A DNA stretch of 25,435 bases from Deinococcus sp. Marseille-Q6407 (lineage in GTDB: Bacteria; Deinococcota; Deinococci; Deinococcales; Deinococcaceae). The stretch covers positions 1-25,435 of the forward strand of contig NZ_CAMPFU010000009.1 in assembly GCF_946848805.1 (NCBI RefSeq), read 5' to 3'. The notes beneath the pieces are model-generated. The model was not told where the DNA came from, did not search any database, and worked only from the letters and a program-made list of their open reading frames with translations. Each line of letters starts with the position of its first letter. Positions within the stretch are counted from its first letter, which is position 1. This document shows positions 6,158 to 14,011 of this stretch, in pieces. Position numbers and translations under genes: made by a program.

Positions 6158-7792
6158 CCAGAGTTTTCTTTTACAGGCCTGGGTGGAACCGATGAGGTGG
6201 GAGCCAGCTCCTACCTCTACCGCTTCAGCGAAGGGCGACTGCTGATCGATGCTGGCCTGCGCCCCGGGCAGATGGGGGAGGCGGCCCTCCCCCGCCTGGA
6301 CCTGCTCACAGAGAGTCCCCCCGCTGCCATCATCCTGACCCATGCCCACCTCGACCATGTGGCGGCCCTGCCGGTCGTCATCCGGCGCTTTCCGAAACTC
6401 AAGATCTACTGCACACCGGCTACCGCCAAGCTGGCCAGCCTCACCCTGATGGACACCCTCAAAGTGACCGAGTCGCAGGGGCAGCCCCTCTTTGGCCTGC
6501 GCGACCTCCAGCGCACCCTGAAAGCTATCCAGCCCTTGCCGTACTTCCAGCGGGTGAATGACCACGGCTTCGCTTTCACTTTCTTCCCTAGCGGCCACCT
6601 GCTAGGGGCCGCGAGCGTGCTGCTGGAGTCCAGCGCTGGAACCGTCTTTCACACCGGAGATGTGAGCAATGTGGCCACTCCAGTGGTAGATGCTGCTTGG
6701 ATGCCGGAAGCGGTGACCCCAGTGGATGCCGTTGTCAGCGAAGCCACCTACGGGGATACCCTGCTCCCTTCCCGGAAAGAACAGGTCCGGACCTTTGTCG
6801 AGGCAATAGGGGAAACGCTCAGAGGCGGGGGCAAGGTTCTGATTCCTTCCTTCGCCCTAGGCCGCGCTCAGGAGATCAACCAAATCCTGCAGACTGCGAT
6901 GGCCGGGGGTCTGTTGCCTACCGCTCCCATTCATCTGGACGGGCTGACGCGGGGGGTCACCGAGGCCTACGAGGAGATGCTGCCCCTGCTGCCCGAAGCC
7001 CTGCAGAACCGCGCCAGGGTCTCGAAGCTCTCCCCCTTTTTCGCGGGGACCGTGCAGACCGTCAAGGACAATAAAGAGCGTGAGCGCGTCCTGAACAGCG
7101 ACAGGCCGGCTGTGGTCATCGCCTCCAGCGGGATGCTGCACGCCGGGGTCAGTCCCCTTTATGCCCGTGCCTGGTTACCGGACCCGACCAATGCCCTGTT
7201 CGTGGTGGGTTATCAGGATGCCGAGTCTCCTGGTCGCCGCCTGCTGGAGTTACAGCAAGGCGGGGAGGTGATGTTGCCGGACCCGCAGGGCGAGGGCTTC
7301 TCCCCAGTGACGGCCTATAGCCGGGTCGAACGTTTCTACCTGTCCGCACATGCGGATAGAGGAGGGCTGCTGGGCCTAATCAACCGCTACGACCCTGGCC
7401 GGGTGCTGCTGACTCACGGGGAGGCAGCTCCCCGGCACAGCCTGAAAAGCTTTCTGGACACCAAGCGTGATGTGGGGCTGCCGTCCGCAGGGGAGGAGGT
7501 GCCGCTCAAGGACACGGGCCGCAGGCGTGGGGCTTTTTTCAAGGTGTCGGAGAAGAAGCTGGCCGCGACCAAAGAGCGGCACCGCCGGATGGAAGTCCAG
7601 CTGGACTACGACCCCGAGCATCACGTCCTGGTGGTAAACCTGCCGCAGGAGCTGGAAGGTGACCTATTCAGCTCCGGGAACTACACCCTGGAAGTGGTGC
7701 GCGGCAAGCTGACCCGGGTGAAGCTCACCGAGCGCGAGGGGACGGGCCATTTAGGCGGACCCACGGAAGTGGCAGAGGAGGGGTCCCCATGA
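6155..7792 (+). CDS. Beta-CASP metallo-beta-lactamase RNA nuclease
   Basis: A 545-residue enzyme of the CPSF-73/RNase J-like beta-CASP group, expected to cleave RNA (possibly DNA) with two metal ions. All ligand motifs are present: HAHLDH at residues 63-68, H148 in SGHLLGA, D169 in HTGD, then the beta-CASP motifs A (E196, SEATYGD), B (H399, LSAHAD) and C (H421, LTHGE). So it should be active. After about residue 440 a ~100-residue extension follows, of which the acidic last part looks flexible. It has no KH domains as in archaeal homologues. The gene overlaps the next one by ATGA, so the pair is cotranslated. Which RNA it acts on is unknown; the position upstream of rep makes copy-number control one possibility. 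Confidence 0.85.
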   Translation: MPEFSFTGLGGTDEVGASSYLYRFSEGRLLIDAGLRPGQMGEAALPRLDLLTESPPAAIILTHAHLDHVAALPVVIRRFPKLKIYCTPATAKLASLTLMDTLKVTESQGQPLFGLRDLQRTLKAIQPLPYFQRVNDHGFAFTFFPSGHLLGAASVLLESSAGTVFHTGDVSNVATPVVDAAWMPEAVTPVDAVVSEATYGDTLLPSRKEQVRTFVEAIGETLRGGGKVLIPSFALGRAQEINQILQTAMAGGLLPTAPIHLDGLTRGVTEAYEEMLPLLPEALQNRARVSKLSPFFAGTVQTVKDNKERERVLNSDRPAVVIASSGMLHAGVSPLYARAWLPDPTNALFVVGYQDAESPGRRLLELQQGGEVMLPDPQGEGFSPVTAYSRVERFYLSAHADRGGLLGLINRYDPGRVLLTHGEAAPRHSLKSFLDTKRDVGLPSAGEEVPLKDTGRRRGAFFKVSEKKLAATKERHRRMEVQLDYDPEHHVLVVNLPQELEGDLFSSGNYTLEVVRGKLTRVKLTEREGTGHLGGPTEVAEEGSP

Positions 7793-8568
7793 CTCCTGTG
7801 CCGGCTTCGGGCTTTCTGCCCAGGCAGGGAATCAAAGGTGGCGAACCCCACCGGGCTGACGTGATCCTGGTCGGGTGGCCACAGGAGACTGCCTACGGGT
7901 CCTATCAGGTTGCAGGTCATCAGGTGCGCTGCTATGGGGAGATTGAAGGGCAGCGGGTCAGACTCGTTACCTGGCCCCGGACAGACGCAGAGGGCACTGT
8001 GAAGCTGCCATTGCCTCTGGGAGCCATTCGCTCTCCCAAGGACGGTGAGCCTAATGGGGCCACCTTCTGGGTCGTGGGGCGACTGATGCGGGTAGACCCT
8101 GTGACCCAGCTGCTGACGGTCCGAATTTATCCGGGCCGGGCGAAGATTCCGCCGTTCAACATCCGTATCAAAACCACGCCCAGAATCCTGCAGACCGTTG
8201 ACCCGTCGTGGACGGCGGTGGATGTCCGGGGTGGCCTGATCGGTGACCATCTGGTGGCCGACCAGATTCGCCCCGTCTATGCCCCGCTGTCTCCGAAGCA
8301 GACTAAAGGGCTGGCCGAAGAACGCACAAAATCCAGAAAGCAGGTGGCTCGTCAGCGTAGACGTGAAGCGCGCCTGGCCCATGAGCTTGACCAAACCACG
8401 CTCAAAGAGTTCTACCTGAGCCTCCTGGCTGCAGAGGCAGAACGCATAGCTTCTGAACACCACAATGATCAAAGAGAGGAGGCTGACTCCGTGAAGGTTC
8501 AGCAGATCAAGGAAAGGAGGAGGGTGCCTGCCAAGAAAGAACGTCCTGAACGGCGAAATGATGCCTGA
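7789..8568 (+). CDS. Unknown protein coupled to the beta-CASP nuclease
   Basis: A 259-residue protein, family not recognised. Its ATG overlaps the stop of the nuclease gene (ATGA), which implies joint production and often a physical complex. Residues about 25-165 are rich in beta-strand patterns with short turns (for example FWVVGRLMRVDPVTQLLTVRIYP in two halves at about 97-119), suggestive of an OB- or beta-barrel-like nucleic-acid-binding fold; this is inference from pattern only. Residues about 185-259 are highly charged and Arg/Lys/Glu-rich, likely a helical or coiled-coil tail that could bind RNA. No signal peptide or membrane segment is seen. Confidence 0.6.
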   Translation: MTPVPASGFLPRQGIKGGEPHRADVILVGWPQETAYGSYQVAGHQVRCYGEIEGQRVRLVTWPRTDAEGTVKLPLPLGAIRSPKDGEPNGATFWVVGRLMRVDPVTQLLTVRIYPGRAKIPPFNIRIKTTPRILQTVDPSWTAVDVRGGLIGDHLVADQIRPVYAPLSPKQTKGLAEERTKSRKQVARQRRREARLAHELDQTTLKEFYLSLLAAEAERIASEHHNDQREEADSVKVQQIKERRRVPAKKERPERRNDA

Positions 8569-8752
8569 ACAAGGTAAAGTTCTGACAGTGCACCCAAACC
8601 CCAAGTACCCTAGGAATTGGGACGTAGCACCGATGCACCCAAACCCCAAGTACTCTAGGAATCGGGACGTAGCACCGATGCACCCAAACCCCAGGTATGA
8701 TGTTGAGTTAAGGAGAACAGCTGACCAAGAATTTCTGAACCGTCAAAAATGA
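8558..8752 (+). CDS. Possible small repeat protein over the 45-bp repeats
   Basis: A 64-codon frame begins at ATG 8558, overlapping the end of the preceding gene in another frame. It encodes two and a half copies of a 15-residue unit (MHPNPKY...RDVAP). It may be only a by-product of DNA repeats whose length is a multiple of three. There is a purine-rich stretch upstream but no clear ribosome site. Listed so that the coding alternative is on record. Confidence 0.2.
   Translation: MMPEQGKVLTVHPNPKYPRNWDVAPMHPNPKYSRNRDVAPMHPNPRYDVELRRTADQEFLNRQK
8589..8698. repeat. 45-bp tandem repeats, candidate origin iterons
   Basis: Two full units (from 8589 and 8634) and a partial third (from 8679) repeat at exactly 45 bp, each starting TGCACCCAAACCCCA. 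The two full units differ at only two or three positions. Each includes CCCAA...TTGGG or a near version, an internal inverted repeat, and a CTAGG core. They lie about 0.3-0.4 kb before the putative rep gene. The period is a multiple of three, so a frame from 8558 to 8752 runs through with a 15-residue protein repeat (MHPNPKY...DVAP), but an iteron role fits the position better. TATGAT at 8696-8701 could be a -10 box for the rep transcript. Confidence 0.55.
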
Positions 8753-8759
8753 AAGCTCC

Positions 8760-8894
8760 ATGGTTGCCGCCACAGAGCTTAATGAACTAGTTGGTTTTAT
8801 CCAGACACTCAACGCCAAGAGTGACTGGATGTTACCGCAGACCTCCCTTTGTTTCAACAAGCAGAAGTCACTTTCTGCTGTTGTAGCGCCTTGA
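8760..8894 (+). CDS. Possible small ORF upstream of rep
   Basis: A 44-codon frame starting MVAATELNELVGFIQTL, of ordinary amino-acid composition, lies between the 45-bp repeats and the rep leader. No good ribosome site or TANNNT hexamer precedes it. The same DNA includes TTATCCAGA (8797-8805), one mismatch from a DnaA box, so it could equally be part of a non-coding origin. Confidence 0.25.
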   Translation: MVAATELNELVGFIQTLNAKSDWMLPQTSLCFNKQKSLSAVVAP

Positions 8895-8911
8895 GAGCGA
8901 GACATCTGACA

Positions 8912-8977
8912 ATGAAAACTGAATTTTTGGAGCTTGGTAGTTTCCAGATTGCCCCATCATTTGGAGTCGACAAATGA
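8912..8977 (+). CDS. 21-codon leader ORF overlapping rep
   Basis: A short frame, ATG at 8912, encodes MKTEFLELGSFQIAPSFGVD plus Lys and stops in TGA overlapping the rep ATG (ATGA, 8974-8977). The GGAG that would serve rep (8963-8966) lies inside it. Leader peptides whose translation opens the rep ribosome site are known in other plasmid families, so this could couple and limit Rep synthesis. The evidence here is only the exact overlap. Confidence 0.35.
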   Translation: MKTEFLELGSFQIAPSFGVDK

Positions 8978-10365
8978 CGGCTGCCTTCGTATATGGAGAG
9001 CAGTTCTACAGCGAACTCAACACCATGCCAGGCCACTTGGAGGCTGATCTTCCCCCATCCATTGGCGATGTGCGGCGCAGAAATGAAGAAGCCCGTCGTC
9101 AACAACTGGCCGAGCAGCGCCGCCTGCTGGAAGCGGGGGCAACAGCTGAAGAGATTGCTGCCGCAGGTCACGCCAGCCCTGCCAAAGCCGAGAAGTCGCA
9201 GTCCAAAGCCCAAATTCGCAAAGCTGCCTTAAAAGAGCTGGGCCTATACCGCAAGTCGGTCAAAGAGCGCCCTGTAGCGATTGGCTATACCCCGACGCGC
9301 ACCTTTAAACCAGTGAAGTTTCCGTATCAGGAAGGTCAGAAGCTTGGCCAGTTGGTGCGAAGCGTGAGTGACAAGTGGCGCAGAACGCTGACCAGCATCA
9401 GCAGCGCCAGTGTGGCGGGGAAAAAGCGGCTGGGCAGTCAGGGCCGCAACCTGATGACCGTTATTGAGGCTCTGCGGAAGCACTGCTGGTTACAGGCTGA
9501 TAAGGAAAGCCGTCCCGTGGAAGTGCGGGAGCAGGTCTTTATCCAGGTAGACGGCGAGCGGTACAGCTTCGCAGAGGAAGAGTGTGGAATGTCGGCCAGT
9601 ACCTTCCACCGTGCTTTACAGCACCCCCTGGCCCATCTCTTCCTTCGCACCCAGAAGGTGCAGGTGGTAGACGAGGAGAGCGGTAAGGCGCAACGTAATG
9701 TGGGCCTTATTGTCAGCGTGGCACTGTATGAGCCAGAGTTGCCTGCTGACCTAGAAGAGGCGTGTCAGGAGGGCAAGGTAGATGAGGGTGGAGTTTTTAT
9801 CGTCCAGGACTTTAACTGTCAACTTGAGCCTTGTAAAGATAGCCCCTTAAATTCAATAAACAAAGCGACCTGTGGAAAACCTGAGGGGCAAGCTTTGGAA
9901 GGGCTATCTGCCGCGTTAGCGGCCCCAGGAGGCTGGAGTGATACACAGAGAGTCAGAAGATGGCTCAATGCTGCTAGCTTGGCTTCTAAGGTAGGGGAGA
10001 GCCAATCTGCTCGCACGCTTGATTCATTCGATAGAGAAAGGTTCCGCGGCGCGGCGGCGGCGGCGTGGGAGCACAACACGGTGGAATGGGAAACTGCGTG
10101 CCAGTTGGCCATTGAATTTGACCGTGAGGAAGCCCGTGAAGTAGCCGCTATGGGCTACTTCAAAGCCCTGATTCATCTAGGCATGGACACTGTGAGGGAA
10201 ACGGTGCAGCGGACCCAGCGCTGGATAAACCAGCAGGAGCGAAAGGGCAAAGTCATTGAGACCCCAGGCGGCTTGCTGATGTCCCGCCTCAACAAGAAAG
10301 CGCGGGCGGCCACGGGATACAACGTGCGTGACCTGGGGATGGAGGTGGGCAACTTCACCAACTGA
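8974..10365 (+). CDS. Putative plasmid replication initiator
   Basis: A 463-residue protein, proposed as Rep because it is the largest soluble DNA-binding-like protein not otherwise explained, lies directly after tandem repeats, and sits on a plasmid with no other Rep candidate. Residues about 35-110 are helical and basic. Residues about 160-230 read as a winged-helix pattern: a helix (VIEALRKHCWL), a strand pair (VFIQVDGERYSF), then an HTH-like EEECGMSASTFHRALQHP. The C-terminal part (about 350-460) is helical and basic. I do not recognise a named Rep family. The middle (about 9830-9870) is more AT-rich than its surroundings. GGAG at 8963-8966 is the ribosome site; the start overlaps the leader ORF. 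Confidence 0.5.
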   Translation: MTAAFVYGEQFYSELNTMPGHLEADLPPSIGDVRRRNEEARRQQLAEQRRLLEAGATAEEIAAAGHASPAKAEKSQSKAQIRKAALKELGLYRKSVKERPVAIGYTPTRTFKPVKFPYQEGQKLGQLVRSVSDKWRRTLTSISSASVAGKKRLGSQGRNLMTVIEALRKHCWLQADKESRPVEVREQVFIQVDGERYSFAEEECGMSASTFHRALQHPLAHLFLRTQKVQVVDEESGKAQRNVGLIVSVALYEPELPADLEEACQEGKVDEGGVFIVQDFNCQLEPCKDSPLNSINKATCGKPEGQALEGLSAALAAPGGWSDTQRVRRWLNAASLASKVGESQSARTLDSFDRERFRGAAAAAWEHNTVEWETACQLAIEFDREEAREVAAMGYFKALIHLGMDTVRETVQRTQRWINQQERKGKVIETPGGLLMSRLNKKARAATGYNVRDLGMEVGNFTN

Positions 10366-10400
10366 AAAATGCACTGACATCTATAAATGGGAAAACCGGA

Positions 10401-10416
10401 TCAATCAAGTGATTGA
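10401..10416. repeat. 16-bp inverted repeat downstream of rep
   Basis: TCAATCA, 2-nt spacer AG, TGATTGA, about 35 bp after the rep stop codon. No T run follows on either strand, so it looks more like a protein-binding site or RNA stem than an intrinsic terminator. Confidence 0.4.
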
Positions 10417-10774
10417 CCCGGCCCGGCGAGTGGGAATGACTCCTACCTGCCTACACTGTGGTTGTAGATGGCGTCCTGGTTGCCAGTGCTATCGCTCACC
10501 AGACCGCACAAAAATACCAATGTTTTGTCTTCCTCAGTTGCCTGAGTGCTGTGCCACAGGGTGGCGAGTTCACTCGTATGGAAGCCACGCTTGCTCAGAG
10601 CGGGTGCTGCTGTGAATTTTGGTCAGGTCATGCCTGGCCAACCAGTACAGGGGAGGCGGGTGACTGAGCAAGTCCGCCGCACATCGCGCATCCGTAACTG
10701 AGCACGGATGAGTACTCCGAATAGAGCCTTACCGAACGGGTAGTCGTGCGGTGGAGTGAACACCGCGGCGGAAG

Positions 10775-10800
10775 TCTCCAGTCAGAATTTTCTGTGGAGA
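10775..10800. repeat. 11-bp stem-loop in the intergenic region
   Basis: TCTCCA-GT-CAGAA, two-base loop, TTCTG-TGGAGA: arms of 6 and 5 bp pair with a 2-nt bulge. It is the strongest of the hairpins clustered between 10689 and 10800. No T run follows on either strand. Confidence 0.45.
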
Positions 10801-10817
10801 TGTGTGCTTGTTTAACG

Positions 10818-11612
10818 TCAAGCGGGACGTACAACACTTATGAACGGCGTCACCCGTTCCATGACAAACTCGCGCCAGGGGCCAACCTGATGCTTATTTG
10901 TGAACCAGTCATTGCTGACCAAAATCTTCGCAGAAACATATTCACGCAGACAGCCGATTGAGTCGACTCCCCACTCTCGGTGGCCGCTTTCAGCCCGGAA
11001 TGACCTGCTCCATCCCAGTACGCCGCACTCACAGGTGGTTTCCTGCTCGGACGGTTTTAACTTACTAGCATTTAAGGTCACGGGAGCTACTGCTTGATTC
11101 CCCGCTGCCCACCTCTCCCACACCTTACCTGCCAATCGATGATGTCTGCTGATACAGACACGGCAAGGCGCTTCCCAACTTAGTCGGTTCTTCTGCATTT
11201 CAGCAGCCCGCTTGGTGTTTCCATGCGCTTCGCTATACAGTCCGGTGCACTGGACGGCACCTTTCCCAGGGCAGATGTTCCATAGCTCCCCGGTACCCTG
11301 CTGCATGTACTCCATTGACTCATCTCTGAGCTTCCGCGCTTTTAGGTGCGGCTCCAACCACTGACTTTCTGGCACACCATGTGCCAACACCTCAAACGGT
11401 CCATCGTTGTGGACCGCGTTACAGGCTTGAGCTATCCACCGACCCACCCAGCTTGCGCCGAGTGGTGCCACCAATGGTCTCATGCGGGAGTCATCACCTC
11501 TCGTCATAATCCACCAGCCATCAACCGTTACCGGCTGAAGTGAGCCTACCTGTGCGGGGGTTTGTCGTGCCGTTGCCAGCACGCCTCCCATATTTCCAAA
11601 CCGACAGGGCAT
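10818..11612 (-). CDS. Doubtful 264-codon minus-strand frame
   Basis: A long open frame with no recognised family. It contains CRVC and CECG pairs separated by about 45 residues, which could be a zinc knuckle or chance. No ribosome site or TANNNT hexamer marks its start, and the residue pattern lacks clear alternating helix or strand periodicity. It may be the remains of a transposase or an accidental open frame over a structured region. Given only so that the region is not read as empty. Confidence 0.2.
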   Translation of the reverse strand: MPCRFGNMGGVLATARQTPAQVGSLQPVTVDGWWIMTRGDDSRMRPLVAPLGASWVGRWIAQACNAVHNDGPFEVLAHGVPESQWLEPHLKARKLRDESMEYMQQGTGELWNICPGKGAVQCTGLYSEAHGNTKRAAEMQKNRLSWEAPCRVCISRHHRLAGKVWERWAAGNQAVAPVTLNASKLKPSEQETTCECGVLGWSRSFRAESGHREWGVDSIGCLREYVSAKILVSNDWFTNKHQVGPWREFVMERVTPFISVVRPA

Positions 11613-11892
11613 GCTCAGTTACCTGAGGGCCCGTTTCGTTGTCGCCCAACATCTCAGAAGGGGATTGGGTCAAAGAGGGGAGTCTCACCCCTCCGTGCCC
11701 GTTGCAGCCGCGCCAGCTAGGTTTCCCACGCACGCAGCTACGCCGAGTCCGGGCGATGGCTAGTCGCCCAGTGAATTTTCTCTGCGAAGAGGAGTTCACG
11801 GGGATATTAGGCCTCAGTGTGAGTGAAGAAGAGGAAGGCGAGGTTACATTTTCTGTCTCGTATAGCAACATCCGTATATTGAATATAGTAAA

Positions 11893-12750
11893 TTGAAAAA
11901 ACAGAAGTTTTCGCAATCACAACTTTTCGACTATCCTCACTTCATGCCTCAGCTCCCAGCAGTACTGGCACATAGCACTGTGACGCCCGCCCTCCAGCAG
12001 ATCGCCAGGACGGTGAAAACATCCCCTCTCGCGGCCACAATCGTTTTGCCTAGAGAAACGGCTGAGAAAAGGATCCAAATTCTTCGAGAACGCTATCCAA
12101 GCGTAGTGGCTGATCACCTCACCCGAAGCGCCTTACGGAAGGTGGGTCTTCCAGCAGTTACGATGATCATCATGCCCCCGGATAAGGACAGGGTCACTGT
12201 CTTTCTATTGAGCAACATAGCTCCCGATGACCGTGAAAACTGGCAGCAGGTGCTGGATGAGTATGAGCCATTAACTTGGCGCAATTATTCTCTGACAACT
12301 CAGGCTGTGATGCTTGCAGAAAGCCACAAATATAAGAAGCCGAAAACCATCCCGGTGAAAGCCAGAGAACGCATCACCTGGAGGCTGAGCCGCAACGCCC
12401 GTATGACCTACGAGAAGAATGTTAAGCGCCTGATCCATGGTCGTTACCCGCGTCAGAAGACGCCTCAAAATGAGGCCAAACTGCCGGCACCTGGAACGAC
12501 CCGTTCTCCTACAGGAGTTCGTAAGCAGCTGGAAGGTCTGAGCCAGCACTTGACCCACTATCCTGGGCTGAGTGGAATCAGAACGGATATCTGGCTGCTC
12601 TACATGTACGCCGCTAGAATGTGGGAGAAGCAATATCCTAAAGAAGCAGCGTTGGTATGGCCGAAGCCGCCTTACAGCAGATTGTTGCCTGTCAAAATGG
12701 CCCCACTCGAAACCTTATGGATAGACCGGAGTACACCGGAAGAGGAGTAG
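11893..12750 (+). CDS. Unknown protein, first of a two-gene unit
   Basis: A 285-residue protein with no recognised family. The first start is TTG at 11893, shortly after AT-rich DNA with TATATT and TATAGT boxes; an ATG at 11944 (MPQLPAVLAH) would drop 17 residues, and the sequence does not settle the choice. Residues about 35-110 look like a mixed alpha/beta domain (ATIVLPRETAEKRIQIL; AVTMIIMPPDKDRVTVFLL). A basic stretch with many Lys/Arg follows at about 150-205, and an aromatic, helical C-terminus (GIRTDIWLLYMYAARMW) comes after. The basic centre suggests nucleic-acid binding. The next gene begins 6 nt after its stop. Confidence 0.6.
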   Translation: MKKQKFSQSQLFDYPHFMPQLPAVLAHSTVTPALQQIARTVKTSPLAATIVLPRETAEKRIQILRERYPSVVADHLTRSALRKVGLPAVTMIIMPPDKDRVTVFLLSNIAPDDRENWQQVLDEYEPLTWRNYSLTTQAVMLAESHKYKKPKTIPVKARERITWRLSRNARMTYEKNVKRLIHGRYPRQKTPQNEAKLPAPGTTRSPTGVRKQLEGLSQHLTHYPGLSGIRTDIWLLYMYAARMWEKQYPKEAALVWPKPPYSRLLPVKMAPLETLWIDRSTPEEE

Positions 12751-12755
12751 AAAGT

Positions 12756-13214
12756 ATGCCTGAATCCACCTCTAAATTTAGTCTCGACGGCCGTCTAATT
12801 TTTGAACTAACTCCACAGGGCAGCAAGTTCCCTCATCAGGTGGAAGCGGCTTCCGAGAAGGAGCTGGTGGTCGCCCTGGCAGAGATTATGAAGCTCCCTC
12901 CCAAAACGGCCAAGGCTGTTGCGCATCTTCTCTTCGAAGGAGCGAGTGTGGAGATGCCTGATTGGTCAGCACGTCTGATAGGTCGGCTGACATTCCAGCC
13001 AATCACACAGCCGCGTTTGGAAAGGAAAAAACGCACCAAAGGTGTGAAGTCCGGACGACAGGCTGATCAAACCGTCAAGCAGGTGGGCGAAGCAGATCTG
13101 ACGCCGGTTCAGCTAGCTCCTGAGCCAACCCAAAGCCGAAGCGAGCAAAATAGAGAGTTTGAGAGTGGGGAGGGGGCGGAGCAACCCACCTCGGCCAGCA
13201 TTCTCCAGGAATAA
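12756..13214 (+). CDS. Unknown protein, second of a two-gene unit
   Basis: A 152-residue protein, family not recognised. The frame is open from 12657, but the ATG at 12756 is chosen because it has a purine-rich ribosome site (GAAGAGGAG, 12739-12747) and follows the preceding stop by 6 nt. Residues about 1-90 look folded, with strand-like GRLIFELTP near the N-terminus and a helix around KELVVALAEIM; the last ~60 residues are polar and Gln/Glu-rich, likely disordered. It is probably cotranslated with the gene before it. Confidence 0.6.
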   Translation: MPESTSKFSLDGRLIFELTPQGSKFPHQVEAASEKELVVALAEIMKLPPKTAKAVAHLLFEGASVEMPDWSARLIGRLTFQPITQPRLERKKRTKGVKSGRQADQTVKQVGEADLTPVQLAPEPTQSRSEQNREFESGEGAEQPTSASILQE

Positions 13215-13247
13215 TTCTGGTGTGGATGGCCACCAGACTTGCCATAG

Positions 13248-13361
13248 GTGATCTGCCCGAAGCGGGCCGCAGGTGCAGTGGCGGCGCTTAAGAGGCTGAC
13301 GATGGGCGATATGGTGGAACAGGAGTTGCTGAAGTACATCCAGGCCGAAGTAGAGGACTAA
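13248..13361 (+). pseudogene. Fragment of a small helical protein, RHH-like
   Basis: A 37-codon frame from GTG 13248 ends ...VAALKRLTMGDMVEQELLKYI and a few acidic residues before TAA. The TMGDMVEQELL segment looks like the second helix of a ribbon-helix-helix protein, but the N-terminal strand is missing and a stop lies just upstream. It may be the tail of a lost antitoxin or regulator. Confidence 0.3.
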
Positions 13362-13430
13362 GAAGACCTACTCCCTCTCACATTGAATCCGGTTGCATAG
13401 TCTGACAATGATTCAGAAGGACGGGCGCGG

Positions 13431-13895
13431 ATGTCTCAAACACATCTTTTTCAGCAGCAGTTCGAAACCTATAGCACAGAGGTCTTCGGTGCATCTCCGC
13501 AGGAACTACGCCGTTCCCTCGAGAAGGCCGACAACAAAGCCATTGCAGTGTTGGTGAAGACCAGCACCGCCGATTGGGCCGACCAGTTCTCAGCCCTGAC
13601 GGGTCTAACGAAGAAAGAGGTCTACCCGATTCTCGGTATCTCACAAGCTACGGTCAGCCGTAGCAGAGGCAGCAACGCTAAGCCCTCTCTTGAATTGGTC
13701 GATAGGGCTTTTCAAGGCATTGAACTCTTTGCACGTACGGCTGCACTGCTGGATAGAGAACAAGTTGGTGCCTGGCTGAGCAGTCCCAAACAGCACCTCG
13801 ACGGCCAAGCTCCCTACCAGCTTCTGCAGACTGCTACTGGCCGCGAACGTCTGAAACGATATCTGGAATCCCTCGAAGCCGTGACCTACGGATGA
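13431..13895 (+). CDS. Xre/MbcA/ParS-type antitoxin
   Basis: A 154-residue antitoxin with the order expected of this family: an N-terminal helical part, an HTH at about residues 58-78 (LTKKEVYPILGISQATVSR), and a C-terminal toxin-binding domain (DUF2384 type) at about 95-154 with ELFARTAALL and the terminal helix RERLKRYLESLEAVTYG. Such proteins neutralise RES-domain toxins, which degrade NAD+, or related toxins. A purine-rich site (GAAGGA) lies 9 nt before the ATG. Its stop overlaps the start of a RES-like stub (ATGA), so the operon layout is intact but the toxin is not. Confidence 0.75.
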   Translation: MSQTHLFQQQFETYSTEVFGASPQELRRSLEKADNKAIAVLVKTSTADWADQFSALTGLTKKEVYPILGISQATVSRSRGSNAKPSLELVDRAFQGIELFARTAALLDREQVGAWLSSPKQHLDGQAPYQLLQTATGRERLKRYLESLEAVTYG

Positions 13896-14011
13896 AAGTC
13901 TGGCGATGGGTTTGGAACTGTCCCAACGCTGCTGCTACGTCGATACCCAACCACGGGGAAGGAGCATGTCTGAAAAGCGGGGCGTCCTGTGTGCTGTCAG
14001 GCAGAGCCTAA
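13892..14011 (+). pseudogene. Truncated RES-type toxin
   Basis: A 39-codon frame begins in the ATGA overlap with the antitoxin and reads MKVWRWVWNC, then HGEGACLKSG before stopping. The MKVWR start and the GEGA.L spacing match the opening of RES-domain toxins, which normally run to 150-230 residues. Everything after the first ~40 codons is missing or unrecognisable. The toxin must be dead, leaving an orphan antitoxin. Confidence 0.45.

Larger units (their letters stand above)
10366..11892. other. 1.5-kb region without a convincing gene, several hairpins
   Basis: The longest intergenic stretch on the plasmid. It has a 16-bp inverted repeat just after rep (TCAATCA-AG-TGATTGA, 10401-10416), a CATCCGT/ACGGATG hairpin (10689-10710), an ACTCC/GGAGT-based stem around 10713-10757, and an 11-bp stem (10775-10800). 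The minus strand is open for 264 codons from 11612 to 10818, with seven or more Trp and scattered Cys, no ribosome site and no recognised domain. I cannot decide between a decayed gene, a structured RNA and an origin-associated region. Confidence 0.4.

Noticed and set aside
7681..8649. 322-codon open frame on the minus strand
   Set aside because: It is the complement of the gene at 7789-8568 and the 45-bp repeats; Pro/Arg/Cys-rich composition and no start signals.
10818..11612. TnpB-like or group II intron identity for the minus-strand region
   Set aside because: The CRVC...CECG cysteine pairs and a Trp-rich stretch recall zinc fingers of transposases, but no RuvC motifs, no intron domain V and no element ends could be found.
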